Assembly (NCBI GenBank): GCA_022648325.1
Contig: JALCMG010000004.1
Coordinates: 145,608 to 209,607, forward strand
Direction: 5' to 3'
Origin: Olsenella sp.
Lineage (GTDB): Bacteria; Actinomycetota; Coriobacteriia; Coriobacteriales; Atopobiaceae
Length of the DNA stretch: 64,000 bases
Positions 1 through 9,104 of this stretch are shown in pieces. Within the stretch, counting starts at the first letter, position 1; each line of letters begins with the position of its first letter. Made by a program: the position numbers and the translations under genes. The notes under the pieces are model-generated. The model was given only the letters and a program-made list of their open reading frames with translations, was not told where the DNA came from and searched no databases.

Positions 1-600
1 GTTAGTGAGGTCGCCGTACTCCTTGTAGCTTCCAAAGTTGAGCTGCGCCAGGTTCATGGCACCAAACTCCCCCGCCTTTGCGCGGCAGAGAAGCTCCTGG
101 TAGAGCGGCATGTGGAGGATGGTCGTGGCGTCCATGAGAACCACGTTGTTCTCATGGGCAAGGGCTCGGGCCTCGTCGAGCTCCTCGGAGTTGAGTGTGA
201 TGGACTTCTCGCAGAGGACGTGCTTGCCCGCCACAAGGGCACCCCGCAGGTAGCGGATGTGCGTGTTGTGCGGCGTGGTGATGTAGATGGCGTCCACCTC
301 GGGATCCTGGTAGAGTTCCTCGACGGAACCATACACGCGCTCGACGCCGTAGCGCTCGGCGAAGGCCTCGGCCTTCTCGCGCGTGCGGTTGGCGACACCA
401 TGGAGGCGGCGGCCCGAGAGGGCAAGCGAGGTCGCCATCTGGTTGGCAATCACGCCACAGCCGATGACCGCCCAGGTGAGCTGCGGCGCCGTGTAGATGT
501 CTTTGGGGAAGGGCTCGCCCGCCACCTCGCCAAACGCCGCCTGTGCCGCCGCGGCAGCATCGAGCGGTGCAGCCTTACCTGAGCCGTTGTTCTCTGCCAT
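1..600 (-). CDS. Gfo/Idh/MocA family NAD(P)-dependent oxidoreductase, C-terminal part missing at window edge
   Basis: The frame is open from ATG at 600 to base 1, giving the first 200 residues; the 3' end lies outside the window. After a roughly 40-residue Ala-rich leader comes a Rossmann fold starting with LTWAVIGCGVIA (GxGxxA dinucleotide motif near residues 44-49), then ITTPHNTHI and the family motif LCEKSI (EKP in most members), where the lysine contacts the nicotinamide or substrate. Family members oxidise or reduce sugars and inositols. The neighbouring nanE suggests an amino-sugar or sialic-acid role, but this is inference from context. Substrate cannot be assigned. Confidence 0.85.
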   Translation of the reverse strand, partial: MAENNGSGKAAPLDAAAAAQAAFGEVAGEPFPKDIYTAPQLTWAVIGCGVIANQMATSLALSGRRLHGVANRTREKAEAFAERYGVERVYGSVEELYQDPEVDAIYITTPHNTHIRYLRGALVAGKHVLCEKSITLNSEELDEARALAHENNVVLMDATTILHMPLYQELLCRAKAGEFGAMNLAQLNFGSYKEYGDLTN

Positions 601-636
601 GCGATTCCTCTCTCTCGTGACCCATGAGCGCGTTGG

Positions 637-1326
637 CTACGCCTCGACGGCTGCCTTGAACCAGCTGGTGATGCTCGTGGGATGGGTGATTGCGGTGCCC
701 GAGACCACTGCCCACGCGCCCGCGTCGATGGCCGCGCGAGCGTCTGCCGGAGTGTGGACGTGTCCCTCGCAGATCACGGGGAAGTCGGGGAACTCCTTGG
801 CGGCCTGGGCGAGAAGGGCGATGTCGGGACCATCGTCGAGCGTGGTGTCGATTGCGGCCTTGTTGTGCGAGAGCGTGGTGGACACGATGTCGCAGCCACA
901 GGCGACACCACGACGGATGTCCTCGATGGCCATGCAGTCGGCCATGACGATGGTCTCGCACTGGGCACGTAGCTCGCGAACGGTCTCCTCGAAGGTGCGG
1001 CCGTCCGGGCGCGGGCGATCGGTGGCATCGAGGGCAACCACGTCGGCACCGGCATTCACACAGGCGATGGCGTGACGCAGCGTGGGCGTGATGTAGACGC
1101 CGTCGTGGCCCTCCTTCCAGAGGCCTATGACGGGGACCTCGACGCGTCCCTTGATGGCCGCGATGTCCGAGAGGCCCTGGCAGCGGATGGCGGCCGCACC
1201 ACCCAGCTCGCAGGCGCGGGCAATTTGGGCCATGGTCTCGGGGTGGCGCATGGGCTCCCCGGGATACGCCTGAACGCTCACGATGAGCTTGCCCTTGAGG
1301 AGCTGGACGAGCGGATTGACAGCCAT
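637..1326 (-). CDS. nanE: N-acetylmannosamine-6-phosphate 2-epimerase
   Basis: 229 residues, the usual length for NanE, which interconverts ManNAc-6-P and GlcNAc-6-P in sialic acid or ManNAc catabolism. Visible motifs of the TIM-barrel family: LIVSVQAYPGEPM near the N-terminus, IGLWKEGHDGVYITPT, ADVVALDATDRPRP, and EGHVHTP with the likely catalytic glutamate. I chose ATG 1326, preceded by GGAGAGGAG at good spacing, over an upstream in-frame start at 1350. It lies 36 bp upstream of the oxidoreductase in the same direction, so the two are probably co-transcribed. No other nan genes (aldolase, kinase) are visible in the window. Confidence 0.9.
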   Translation of the reverse strand: MAVNPLVQLLKGKLIVSVQAYPGEPMRHPETMAQIARACELGGAAAIRCQGLSDIAAIKGRVEVPVIGLWKEGHDGVYITPTLRHAIACVNAGADVVALDATDRPRPDGRTFEETVRELRAQCETIVMADCMAIEDIRRGVACGCDIVSTTLSHNKAAIDTTLDDGPDIALLAQAAKEFPDFPVICEGHVHTPADARAAIDAGAWAVVSGTAITHPTSITSWFKAAVEA

Positions 1327-1527
1327 GGATGCTCCTCTCCGCGCGGCCACCTTGGCCGCGCCGCTGTGAACTAGGCTAGCCGAATCGAGACTTCCCTACC
1401 ACCATCTGCCGGAACGTAGCCCTAATAGCACAAGCTCTGCCCTATCCTCAACCTATCTTCTGTATCATTCGACCCGTGCCAATCCGCTCGCATCGTGCAC
1501 CCCTCTTCCTCGTGACTGGAGACGCAC

Positions 1528-2646
1528 ATGAAAAAGCGCGCTGCCCTGCTGACGGCATTTCTCGCATGCGCTGCCACAGCACTCCTCATCGCTTGGCTGA
1601 CCAGCAGAGGCGTCTCCTCCGTCCCCACGGCAGAGGCATCCTTTGGCGTGATTGAGACACGGCAGTTCCAGGCGCGGAGCCGAATCATTCTCTATGACAG
1701 CGAGCTCAACGAACTCGGCGACCTGCCGCTTGACTATGCCACGCTCGGATGTGACTGGAACCTCTCCCCCGTCTATGACGGCACGCTTTATGTTATCCCC
1801 CAAGGCTACACAACCAAGCGCGACGAGAAGACGGTACTCGGCGTGGACCTGGATGACCTTTCCATAACCCGCTACAGCGTCGATCAGATAAACCTCTATG
1901 GCGTCTGTGCGGACGATGACTACGTCTTTACCTGCAGCAACCTCAACAATGTCTCGCACATAAGCCGCGTGGGCCGGCAGACGGGCGATGTCACTGACAT
2001 TGGGGAGACGGGTGTCTATATCGAGTCCCTCTGCCTTTACGGCGAGAGGCTGTATGCCTTTGCCTCGAACAGTTCCCTCTCGTCTGACGTACAAGGCACA
2101 TCCTTGTCTGCTGCACTGGACGAGTCCTCGTCTTGGATCAGCATCTACGACCGAGACCTCAGGCTGATAGACACCGTAACCACGACTAAGCTTGGATCCG
2201 GTCGTTTTCGGCCCGTTGCCGCAGGCGGCATGCTCTTCTTTGCGAATTGGGAAGATGCCTCGGGGGAAGTCCCGTCGACGCAGCTCGGCGTCTACCATAC
2301 GGACACCGGCGTGCTCGAGCCGCATGACTTCGGCAAGCCCGTACTCGATGCCCTCCCCTGGAATGGCTGCGTGCTTCTCCTCTTTGGAGACATTCATAGC
2401 GAGAGCCCGACCACAGCCGCGCTCTACGGCCCCACAACGTGGGAGCCACTCACGGAGGAGCACGACCTTACCTGCGCCGTCATGCAGAGCTGCATCTCTG
2501 GCGACACGCTCTATGTTGTGGGCGCCGAGCGCGAGCTCCTCTCGTTTGACCTGAAAGACAGTCTGTCGCCACTCGGCCGCTCCACCGTGAGCCACATCGA
2601 CGGGGACTTCAGCTACGTCTCCGGCATGTTTGCCGTCCCTGCCTAA
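1528..2646 (+). CDS. Secreted or membrane-anchored hypothetical protein with propeller-like repeats
   Basis: 372 residues. The N-terminus (MKKRAALLTAFLACAATALL) is a signal peptide or single membrane anchor of about residues 5-24, with no lipobox cysteine. The rest is a string of short beta-type segments with recurring patterns such as LYVIPQG, LYGERLYAFA, GDTLYVVGAE and alternating Asp/Gly turns, which looks like a WD40/YVTN-type propeller. I do not recognise a specific family. ATG 1528 follows CTGGAGACGCAC, a plausible ribosome binding site. It is transcribed divergently from nanE and its stop overlaps the end of uvrC by 4 bp (tail to tail). Confidence 0.7.
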   Translation: MKKRAALLTAFLACAATALLIAWLTSRGVSSVPTAEASFGVIETRQFQARSRIILYDSELNELGDLPLDYATLGCDWNLSPVYDGTLYVIPQGYTTKRDEKTVLGVDLDDLSITRYSVDQINLYGVCADDDYVFTCSNLNNVSHISRVGRQTGDVTDIGETGVYIESLCLYGERLYAFASNSSLSSDVQGTSLSAALDESSSWISIYDRDLRLIDTVTTTKLGSGRFRPVAAGGMLFFANWEDASGEVPSTQLGVYHTDTGVLEPHDFGKPVLDALPWNGCVLLLFGDIHSESPTTAALYGPTTWEPLTEEHDLTCAVMQSCISGDTLYVVGAERELLSFDLKDSLSPLGRSTVSHIDGDFSYVSGMFAVPA

Positions 2647-4622
2647 CGCGCCTTCTCTGCCACCGTCTGGGCTTTCTCGTCCCAGGCGCGCAGCGCGTCG
2701 TATACCGCCTGTGCCACCTCGGCGGGCACCCCCGGCACCTGTGCGATGTCCTCCGCGCTTGCTGCCCGCAGGCGCTTGAGCGAGCCGAAGCGGCGCATGA
2801 TGGCCCGCTTGCGCTTGGGGCCCACGCCCGGCACGTCGTCGAGCACCGAGACGGTCATGGCCTTGTCGCGCAGCTCGCGGTGGAAGGTGATGGCAAAGCG
2901 GTGCGACTCGTCGCGCACCTGCTTGATGAGGTAGAGCGACGCCGAGCCCGAGGGCAGCACCACGGGCGTCTCGTCCCAAGGGACGAAGACCTCCTCGTCC
3001 GACTTGGCAAGGCCGCACACCGGGATGTCCAATCCCAGCGAGGAGAGCTGCTCCATGGCAGCCGTGAGCTGGGGCTTGCCGCCATCGACCACCAGCAGGT
3101 CCGGGCGCGAGCCAAAGCGCTCGTCGGCCATGCGCTCGGGCGCGTAGCGGCGGGCGAGAACCTCTGACATGCTCACGAAGTCGTTCGCCTCGGTGAGCGG
3201 CGTCTGGATCTTGAAGCGCCGGTACTGGGACTTGTCGGGGCGACCGTTGGTGAAGACGACCATGGAGGCAACCGTGAAGTGGCCGTGGAGGGTCGAGATG
3301 TCGAAGCACTCGATGCGCATGGGCGGCGCGTCGAGCGCAAGCGCGCTCTCCAGCTGCAGCAGCGCCTGATTGGTGCGGTCGTCCGCGTAGCCCGTGCGCA
3401 CCATGTAGCGCATGAGCGCATGTCGGGCGTTGGCCGCCGCCATGTCCAGGAGGTGGCGCTTCTCACCGCGTTGCGGGTGGTGGATGTGGCAGGCGCGCCC
3501 GCGCTTCTCGGCAAGCCATTCCGAGAGGAGCTTGGCGTCAGGCAGGTCGACGTCCACGTCCACCTCAGAGGGGATGTCGGCCGTCTCGTCGTAGTAGCGC
3601 TTGAGGAAGCCGCCCTGCAGCTCGACCTCCCCAATGTCGGCACCCTTGTCGAGGATGAACTCGACGGTGCGCACCGTACGGCCCTCGCGCACTACGAAGA
3701 CGCAGGCCGCGCTAATGGTCTCCTCGCGGTAGAAGCCGATGAGGTCGAGCGAGACGTCCGAGGAGAACATAACCTGCTGGCGGTCGTCGAGCGCGTTCAG
3801 GCTCTCAAGACGCGCCTTGAGGCGTCCCGCGCGCTCGAAGTCGAGGTCCGCAGCAGCATCGCGCATCTGCTCCTCCACGGCCGAGACCACGTGCGAGCGA
3901 CGCCCGGCGAGAAAGTCCTCGACCTGGCGCACGTGCTTGGCGTACTCGACGGTGTCGATGGCACCCACGCAGACACCCGGGCCCTTACCCATGTGGTAGT
4001 CGAAGCAGGGCCGCCCCGTGCGGGCAAGCGCCAGGTTGGCCACGGCCGCCTCGTCGGGACGGCGCTCCAGCTCACGACGGCAGCGCTTCCACTCCGCGCA
4101 TGTGGCTATGCAGATGGGGACGACCTTGCGCAGCGTGTCGATGGTGTCGCGCGCGGCATGGGCATCGGTGTAGGGGCCAAAGTAGCGCGTGCCCTTGCGG
4201 TGGTGCTCGCGCGTGTACTTGATGGCCGGAAAGACGTCGGACTCGGTGATGGCGATGTAGGGGTAGCTCTTGTCGTCCTTGAAGTCCACGTTGAAGTACG
4301 GGTGATACTGGGCGATGAGGTTGCGCTCGAGCACAAGTGCCTCGTGCTCGGAGCCCACCACGATGTAGTCGAACGACCTCACGACCTGCATCATAAGGGG
4401 GATCTTGTCGCGGTCGTCCTGGAGCGTCACGTACTGGCGCAGGCGGGCGCGCAGGTTCTTCGCCTTGCCAACGTAGACGACCTGCCCGCGCGCGTCCTTC
4501 CAGAGGTAGCAGCCGGGGTCCGTGGGTGCGTCGTCCACCTGGCGACGCAGCTCGGGCAGGCTCTCGTCAAGCGAGCGTGCGTCATCAAAATCTGGGTGAG
4601 CCCCGGGGTCGCGGATTGTCAT
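2643..4622 (-). CDS. uvrC: Excinuclease ABC subunit C
   Basis: About 659 residues. UvrC makes both incisions around bulky DNA lesions in nucleotide excision repair. Domains: N-terminal GIY-YIG endonuclease (PGCYLWKD ... VVYVGKAKNLRARLRQY, about 35-110), a UVR motif that binds UvrB (VEEQMRDAAADLDFERAGRL, about 246-280), the RNase H-like second nuclease (LLVVDGGKPQL) and a C-terminal helix-hairpin-helix (VPGVGPKRKRAIMRRFGS, about 596 onward). The start is uncertain: a TTG at 4631 is 3 codons upstream, but ATG 4622 is better spaced from GGAAGG. Its partner uvrA is also in this window, but not adjacent. Confidence 0.95.
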   Translation of the reverse strand: MTIRDPGAHPDFDDARSLDESLPELRRQVDDAPTDPGCYLWKDARGQVVYVGKAKNLRARLRQYVTLQDDRDKIPLMMQVVRSFDYIVVGSEHEALVLERNLIAQYHPYFNVDFKDDKSYPYIAITESDVFPAIKYTREHHRKGTRYFGPYTDAHAARDTIDTLRKVVPICIATCAEWKRCRRELERRPDEAAVANLALARTGRPCFDYHMGKGPGVCVGAIDTVEYAKHVRQVEDFLAGRRSHVVSAVEEQMRDAAADLDFERAGRLKARLESLNALDDRQQVMFSSDVSLDLIGFYREETISAACVFVVREGRTVRTVEFILDKGADIGEVELQGGFLKRYYDETADIPSEVDVDVDLPDAKLLSEWLAEKRGRACHIHHPQRGEKRHLLDMAAANARHALMRYMVRTGYADDRTNQALLQLESALALDAPPMRIECFDISTLHGHFTVASMVVFTNGRPDKSQYRRFKIQTPLTEANDFVSMSEVLARRYAPERMADERFGSRPDLLVVDGGKPQLTAAMEQLSSLGLDIPVCGLAKSDEEVFVPWDETPVVLPSGSASLYLIKQVRDESHRFAITFHRELRDKAMTVSVLDDVPGVGPKRKRAIMRRFGSLKRLRAASAEDIAQVPGVPAEVAQAVYDALRAWDEKAQTVAEKAR

Positions 4623-4723
4623 CTCTCGCAACGCCTTCCCGTGACGACCTTGGACTCCCGGAGCATGCTCAACGTCTCCCCTCGACGCCTAAAGGACACT
4701 TCAACAGTAGGAGTAGTATAGGA

Positions 4724-4741
4724 TGCGTTTGAAAAAACGCA
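4724..4741. promoter_or_regulatory. 18-bp perfect dyad upstream of the ATP-grasp gene
   Basis: TGCGTTT and AAACGCA form 7-bp perfect arms around GAAA, 30 bp before the ATG of the ATP-grasp ligase and just after a TAGTAT sequence that could serve as a -10 box. The position suits a repressor operator or an early transcript hairpin. The binding protein is unknown. Confidence 0.35.
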
Positions 4742-4770
4742 CATGGTTCCCATTTAAGCTAGGAGAAGCA

Positions 4771-5997
4771 ATGGCCTCACCCACGTTCGTCTCCCTCATC
4801 CTGGGGGGCGACATTGGCGCATACGCGCTTGGCCGCGAGTTCCACGAGGCCTGCGGGGTTCGCAGCGTCTGCGCCTCGCAGGGTCCCATCGATGCCATCA
4901 CGAAGTCTCGCATCTTTGAGTGCGCGAGCGTCAGCAGGCTTGACGACGCCGAGGTCGAGCGTGTGGTTCGCGAGACGGCCGCCGAGCATCCAGACCAGAA
5001 GGTCCTTCTCATCACCAACCTCGAATCTGTGGTTGGCTGCGTCTGCCGCCTGGAGGGGCGCCTGCCAGAAAACGTGGTGACCCCCACCCCAACTCAGGAA
5101 TCCGTGGAGGTGCTTGCCCACAAGGACCGCTTCATCCGTCTCTGCCGCGAGCGGAACCTCCCCACCCCCGCAACGGAGATCGTCGACCTTTCTGGCGACG
5201 CCGCAGTTCCGCCGAGCGAGATTGACTTCCCCGTTGTGGCAAAGCCGTCGTTCTCGGCAGAGTACGCGCCGTTCATAGCGCAGGGGTTCCGGAAGGTATA
5301 CCTCATGAGCAGCCAGGCGGAGCTTGACGAGCTTTGGGGGAAGCTACGTGCGGCAGGGTTCTCCGGCACCTTCCTGGTTCAGGAGTTTGTCCCCGGCGAC
5401 GACACCATGAACGAGACCGTCACCGTCTACGTGACGCGCTCCGGTCGCATCAGCTTGCTTTCTGGAGCGCGAACCATCCTCAACGATCACTCGCCCAGCC
5501 TCATGGGCAACTCCGTGGCCATGCTCACGCAGGATGTGCCAGAGCTGTACGACCAGGTTGCCCGTCTCCTCGAGGGAATGGGCTACCGCGGATACGCCTG
5601 CGTAGACGTCAAGCGCGACCCGCGTGACGGGCGGGCGCTCTTCCTTGAGATAAACCCCCGCGTTGGACGCAACTCCTACTACGTGAGCGCCGCGGGCGAG
5701 AATCCCATGGGCCACTGCATCGAAGAGCTCATCTTTGGCCGGGAGCCCAGCGAGGTGCGCACCACGCGCGAGGCCCTCTATACGCTCGTCCCCCGTGGTC
5801 TTCTCAGGCGCTACCTCACCGATGACTCCCTGCGCAAGCGTGTTGAGGCCGCATATAGTGCAGGCCTTGTCTTTGATCCGCAGCGCTACGGGGCCGACAA
5901 CAGCGCATCGCGCATGCTCAGCGTTTCTCTCACCGAGCTCAACCAGTATCGAAAGTTCGCTCGCTACTATCCCGAGCAGAGCAAATCGAACTTCTAG
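4771..5997 (+). CDS. ATP-grasp carboxylate-amine ligase, D-aspartate-ligase-like
   Basis: 408 residues starting at ATG 4771 after AGGAGA; an upstream in-frame ATG at 4723 has no ribosome binding site. ATP-grasp features: VAKPSFSAEYAPF (ATP lysine), FLVQEFVPGDDTMNET, and the metal-binding motif ALFLEINPRVGRNSYY. The overall form resembles the Enterococcus D-aspartate ligase (Asl) and other carbamoyl-phosphate-synthase-like carboxylate-amine ligases. A cell-wall role (adding an amino acid to the stem peptide of lipid II) is inferred from that resemblance and from the FemAB-type transferase just downstream past tRNA-Asn. Substrate unproven. Confidence 0.75.
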   Translation: MASPTFVSLILGGDIGAYALGREFHEACGVRSVCASQGPIDAITKSRIFECASVSRLDDAEVERVVRETAAEHPDQKVLLITNLESVVGCVCRLEGRLPENVVTPTPTQESVEVLAHKDRFIRLCRERNLPTPATEIVDLSGDAAVPPSEIDFPVVAKPSFSAEYAPFIAQGFRKVYLMSSQAELDELWGKLRAAGFSGTFLVQEFVPGDDTMNETVTVYVTRSGRISLLSGARTILNDHSPSLMGNSVAMLTQDVPELYDQVARLLEGMGYRGYACVDVKRDPRDGRALFLEINPRVGRNSYYVSAAGENPMGHCIEELIFGREPSEVRTTREALYTLVPRGLLRRYLTDDSLRKRVEAAYSAGLVFDPQRYGADNSASRMLSVSLTELNQYRKFARYYPEQSKSNF

Positions 5998-6099
5998 CAG
6001 GAGGTTCGGGGCAGCCCCGAGGCGTCCGCATGCCGATGAGGAAATTGCATGGACGCGCGAGCGGGTGGCGGGCGAGGTGCTATTATTGTTCGACGTGAT

Positions 6100-6174
6100 T
6101 CCCCGGTGGCGCAGTGGTAGCGCAGCTGACTGTTAATCAGCGTGTCGCAGGTTCGAACCCTGCCCGGGGAGCCA
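6100..6174 (+). tRNA. tRNA-Asn(GTT)
   Basis: A complete cloverleaf: acceptor TCCCCGG pairs with CCGGGGA, anticodon stem GCTGA/TCAGC encloses CTGTTAA with anticodon GTT, T arm GCAGG-TTCGAAC-CCTGC, discriminator G and an encoded CCA at 6172-6174. It lies between the ATP-grasp ligase and the FemAB-type aminoacyltransferase. Confidence 0.97.
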
Positions 6175-6306
6175 GACTGCCACATGGGGTCGGCGTTGTT
6201 TCGTCGGCCCCGTTTTCATGTGCGTCCGAATGACTCCGGACGCCCTCAAAGAGGACCTGCCCGGGCTAACGCCAGCGGCAGGCGACATGCAAGAAGGAGA
6301 CGTCAG

Positions 6307-7287
6307 GTGGCACACTTTCTGCAATCAGAGGCATGGGCACGCTTCCAGCAGAGCCTGGGCGAGCGCGTGACCAGGCGCGTAGGCGAGAACTGGAGCTTCC
6401 TTGGCGTCGAGGAGACGCAGACCTTTGGTCCCTTCCACACAAAGCGCCTCTATGCGCCATACGGGCCGAGCTTCTCGGATCCTGCCGCGCTTGAGCCTGC
6501 CCTGGAGCAGTTTGAGCTTAACGCCCGTGAGATGGGTGACGTCTTCGTGCGAGTGGAGCCCATGGGTACCTCGCCAGAGGTCGAGAAGGGCGCCCGCGAG
6601 AAGCTCGAGGCCCTTGGGTATCACCGCGTGAGCCACCTACTGCCCGAGGACACGTGGCGCATTAACGTCACCGTAGGTCGTGACGCCCTCCTCAAGGGCA
6701 TGGACAAGTCCAATCGCAAGCGCTATCGCCAGGCCGCCGGGAAGGGCATCGAGATTCGCACGTCCACCGATCCCGAGGACATTCCGCTTCTCACCAAGCT
6801 CATGAGCGACGTGGAGGAGAGGGACGGGATCATGCTGCGTGACACCGAGTACCTCAAGAAGGAGGCCGCCTCGCTCTTCCCCACGGGAAACGGTCGCCTG
6901 TACCTTGCGGCGCTTCACGAGAAGGACACCGATGGTCAGCCTACCGGCGAAGAGCGCGTGATTGCCGCAAACTTCGTCTTTCTCGACGATGACTGCTGCT
7001 ACCTCATCCACAATGGCGCAGATAGCAACTACTTCAAGACCGGCGCTAACGTTGCCATGCAGGTGCAGATTGTGCTCGACGCAGCCGAGGAGGGTCGCAA
7101 GTGGTGCGACTTCCATGGCATGGCTCCCGAGGGCACCGGCCCCGAGCACCCCTGGTACGGGTTCACCAAGTTCAAGCAGTCATTTGGTGGAGAGGCGCGC
7201 CACTACCTTGGCACCTGGGAGAAGCCCATCAAGAAGGCTCACTATGCCGTCTACGACTTCGCACGCAAGGTGATCGCACACAAGTAG
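6307..7287 (+). CDS. FemAB/FmhB-type peptidoglycan bridge aminoacyltransferase
   Basis: 326 residues from GTG 6307, placed after AAGGAGA; frames further upstream run through the tRNA and are not real. FemABX proteins transfer amino acids from aminoacyl-tRNA to lipid II to build the interpeptide bridge. Supporting sequence: N-terminal FLQSEAWARFQ, MDKSNRKRYRQAAGKGIEI at the join between the two GNAT-like halves, and the C-terminal signature WCDFHGMAPEG...PWYGFTKFKQSFGGEARHYLGTWEKPI. Residue specificity cannot be read from sequence. A strong terminator follows. Confidence 0.9.
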   Translation: MAHFLQSEAWARFQQSLGERVTRRVGENWSFLGVEETQTFGPFHTKRLYAPYGPSFSDPAALEPALEQFELNAREMGDVFVRVEPMGTSPEVEKGAREKLEALGYHRVSHLLPEDTWRINVTVGRDALLKGMDKSNRKRYRQAAGKGIEIRTSTDPEDIPLLTKLMSDVEERDGIMLRDTEYLKKEAASLFPTGNGRLYLAALHEKDTDGQPTGEERVIAANFVFLDDDCCYLIHNGADSNYFKTGANVAMQVQIVLDAAEEGRKWCDFHGMAPEGTGPEHPWYGFTKFKQSFGGEARHYLGTWEKPIKKAHYAVYDFARKVIAHK

Positions 7288-7318
7288 GGCCTGGCATCAG
7301 AGCCACACGTCACAGCAA

Positions 7319-7358
7319 CGGTGCCGCAACCTGGGTTCTGGTTGCGGCACCGTGTTTT
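7319..7358 (+). terminator. Rho-independent terminator after the FemAB gene
   Basis: A 13-bp perfect stem (CGGTGCCGCAACC / GGTTGCGGCACCG) with an 8-nt loop is followed by TGTTTTTC. It separates the rightward cell-wall genes from the leftward his operon, whose last gene ends 2 bp beyond. Confidence 0.9.
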
Positions 7359-7359
7359 T

Positions 7360-7683
7360 CTACTTGCGACGGGCGTCAAGCTCTCCGGCCAGTTCGTCGA
7401 GCGTGATGCCGTACTTCTCGGCAACCACGAGCATGTGGTAGAGAAGGTCGCCCATCTCGTAGCGAATGTGACCGTGGTCCTCGTCCTTGCAGGCCATGAT
7501 GATCTCGGACGACTCCTCGGCGAGCTTGGAGAGGAGCTTGTCGCCCTTCTCGGGCTGGAGGAGCCGCGCGGTATAGGACTCTTCCGGGGACGCCGAGACT
7601 GCCCGCTGGTGGATGACGGCGGCAAGCCCCTCCAGGGTCTCCCCTATGTTGCCATCCTTCACGTTTGCGGTTCTGACGCCCAT
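7360..7683 (-). CDS. hisE: Phosphoribosyl-ATP pyrophosphohydrolase
   Basis: 107 residues, starting at ATG 7683 after AAAGGAGAAG. HisE hydrolyses phosphoribosyl-ATP to phosphoribosyl-AMP, the second step of histidine synthesis. Typical MazG-like sequence: SYTARLLQPEKGDKLLSKL, then EESSEIIMACKDED with metal-binding acidic residues, and YEMGDLLYHMLVV. It is the last gene of the his cluster and is separate from hisI, with a 91-bp gap between them. Confidence 0.95.
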   Translation of the reverse strand: MGVRTANVKDGNIGETLEGLAAVIHQRAVSASPEESYTARLLQPEKGDKLLSKLAEESSEIIMACKDEDHGHIRYEMGDLLYHMLVVAEKYGITLDELAGELDARRK

Positions 7684-7774
7684 CTCTTCTCCTTTGGTTA
7701 TTGCCAACAGCCTGACTAGTGTACGGCAAGGCTGCAAGCAGAATGTGCCAGCAACACAGCGCTTGCGGGATTGA

Positions 7775-8158
7775 TCACGCGAGGGGCACCTCGCGGAAGA
7801 AGCAGCTGCGGTGCCCGGTGTGGCAGGCAGGGCCGGGCGAATCCACCACGTAGATGAGGGTATCGGCGTCGCAGTCAACGAGGACACGCCGCACCTGCTG
7901 CATGTTTCCGCTGGTAGCCCCCTTGTTCCACGGCTCCTTGCGCGAGCGGGACCAGAACCAGCTCGTGCGAGACTTGAGGGTGAGGCCAAGCGCCTCTTGG
8001 TTTGCCCACGCAACCATGAGGACCTCGCCCGTACCCTCCTGCTGCACCACCACGGGCACGAGGCCATGGGCGTCAAAGCTCACGCAAGCCGGGAAGTCGT
8101 CACAGGGTTGGGTTGGCTCGCCGGCATAGGCGGGCGAGAGAGACGTCGCGTCTGGCAT
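7775..8158 (-). CDS. hisI: Phosphoribosyl-AMP cyclohydrolase
   Basis: 127 residues from ATG 8158 (AAGGAG upstream). It opens the adenine ring of phosphoribosyl-AMP, step three of the pathway. Motifs: LMVAWANQEAL, SRTSWFWSRSRKEPWNKG, the metal-site aspartates in VDCDADTLIYVV, and the zinc cysteine region ACHTGHRSCFF. Stand-alone form without a HisE domain. It lies 42 bp downstream of hisF. Confidence 0.96.
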   Translation of the reverse strand: MPDATSLSPAYAGEPTQPCDDFPACVSFDAHGLVPVVVQQEGTGEVLMVAWANQEALGLTLKSRTSWFWSRSRKEPWNKGATSGNMQQVRRVLVDCDADTLIYVVDSPGPACHTGHRSCFFREVPLA

Positions 8159-8200
8159 GGAACTTGCTCCTTCTCTGATATGGGCGGCACGCGGGACCAA

Positions 8201-8968
8201 CTAGAAGTCGAGCCTCACGGGAATGCCCTGGCTGGCCATGTACTCCTTGACCTGGCGAACCGTGTATGTGCCAAAGTGGAAGACGCTCGCGGCGAGAACG
8301 GCGTCGGCCTCACCCTCGATGATGCCCTCGGCAAAGTGCTCGAGCGTGCCCACGCCGCCGGAGGCAATCACGGGGATGCTCACGGCACGCGAAACGGCGC
8401 GGGTGAGCGGGATGTCAAAGCCGTCCTTGGTACCGTCACGGTCCATACTCGTGAGGAGTATCTCGCCGGCACCGCGGCGCGCGGCCTCCTCGGCCCACTG
8501 GACTGCGTCGATGCCCGTAGAGATGCGTCCGCCGGCGAGATAGACCTCCCACTTGTCACCAGGCCCCACCTGCTTGGCATCTATGGCAACGACGACGGCC
8601 TGGCTGCCGAAGGAGGCCGCTGCCCGCGTGATGAGCGTGGGGTCATGCACGGCGGCGGAGTTGATGGAGACCTTGTCGGCACCGGCCGAGACCATCACGC
8701 GGCAGCCCCCTACGTCACGAAAGCCGCCACCCACGGTGTAGGGGATGTGCAGCTGACTCGCGGCGCGCGAGGCAAGGTCGATCGTGGTGGATCGGTCGTC
8801 CGAGGTGGCGGTGATGTCGAGAAACACGACCTCGTCGGCACCCTCGCGGTCGTACTTGGCCGCGAGTTCCACGGGGTCTCCTGCGTCGCGGAGGTCGACG
8901 AAGTTGACGCCCTTAACGACGCGGCCGTCCTTGACGTCCAGGCAGGGGATGACCCTCTTTGTCAGCAT
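8201..8968 (-). CDS. hisF: Imidazole glycerol phosphate synthase, cyclase subunit
   Basis: 255 residues. HisF pairs with HisH and turns PRFAR plus ammonia into IGP and AICAR. The TIM barrel starts [20 protein letters not shown], with catalytic Asp in CLDVKDG and the second catalytic Asp in [13 protein letters not shown]; phosphate loops are SGGVGT and VGGGFRD. It is separated from hisA by about 280 bp of structured non-coding sequence, which is unusual within this otherwise overlapping operon. Confidence 0.97.
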   Translation of the reverse strand: MLTKRVIPCLDVKDGRVVKGVNFVDLRDAGDPVELAAKYDREGADEVVFLDITATSDDRSTTIDLASRAASQLHIPYTVGGGFRDVGGCRVMVSAGADKVSINSAAVHDPTLITRAAASFGSQAVVVAIDAKQVGPGDKWEVYLAGGRISTGIDAVQWAEEAARRGAGEILLTSMDRDGTKDGFDIPLTRAVSRAVSIPVIASGGVGTLEHFAEGIIEGEADAVLAASVFHFGTYTVRQVKEYMASQGIPVRLDF

Positions 8969-8985
8969 GGTTACTCCCTTCTGCG

Positions 8986-9077
8986 GCCCTTTCGCGCCTT
9001 CTCAAAGTTCGGCGCTCGCCGCCCCCTTGGGCGGCTCGCTCGCTTCGCGACTCACTTTGCGAGAGGCACGAAAGGGC
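8986..9077. repeat. Long imperfect inverted repeat just upstream of hisF
   Basis: Arms at 8986-9008 and 9054-9077 pair along about 23 nt with few mismatches (GCCCTTTCG ... and CGAAAGGGC at the ends, AAAGT/ACTTT inside). The loop holds a second hairpin, GCCGCCC/GGGCGGC. In the leftward transcript this sits immediately before the hisF ribosome binding site. Confidence 0.7.
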
Positions 9078-9104
9078 AGTTGCACGAAACCAATACGTAC
9101 AAGC

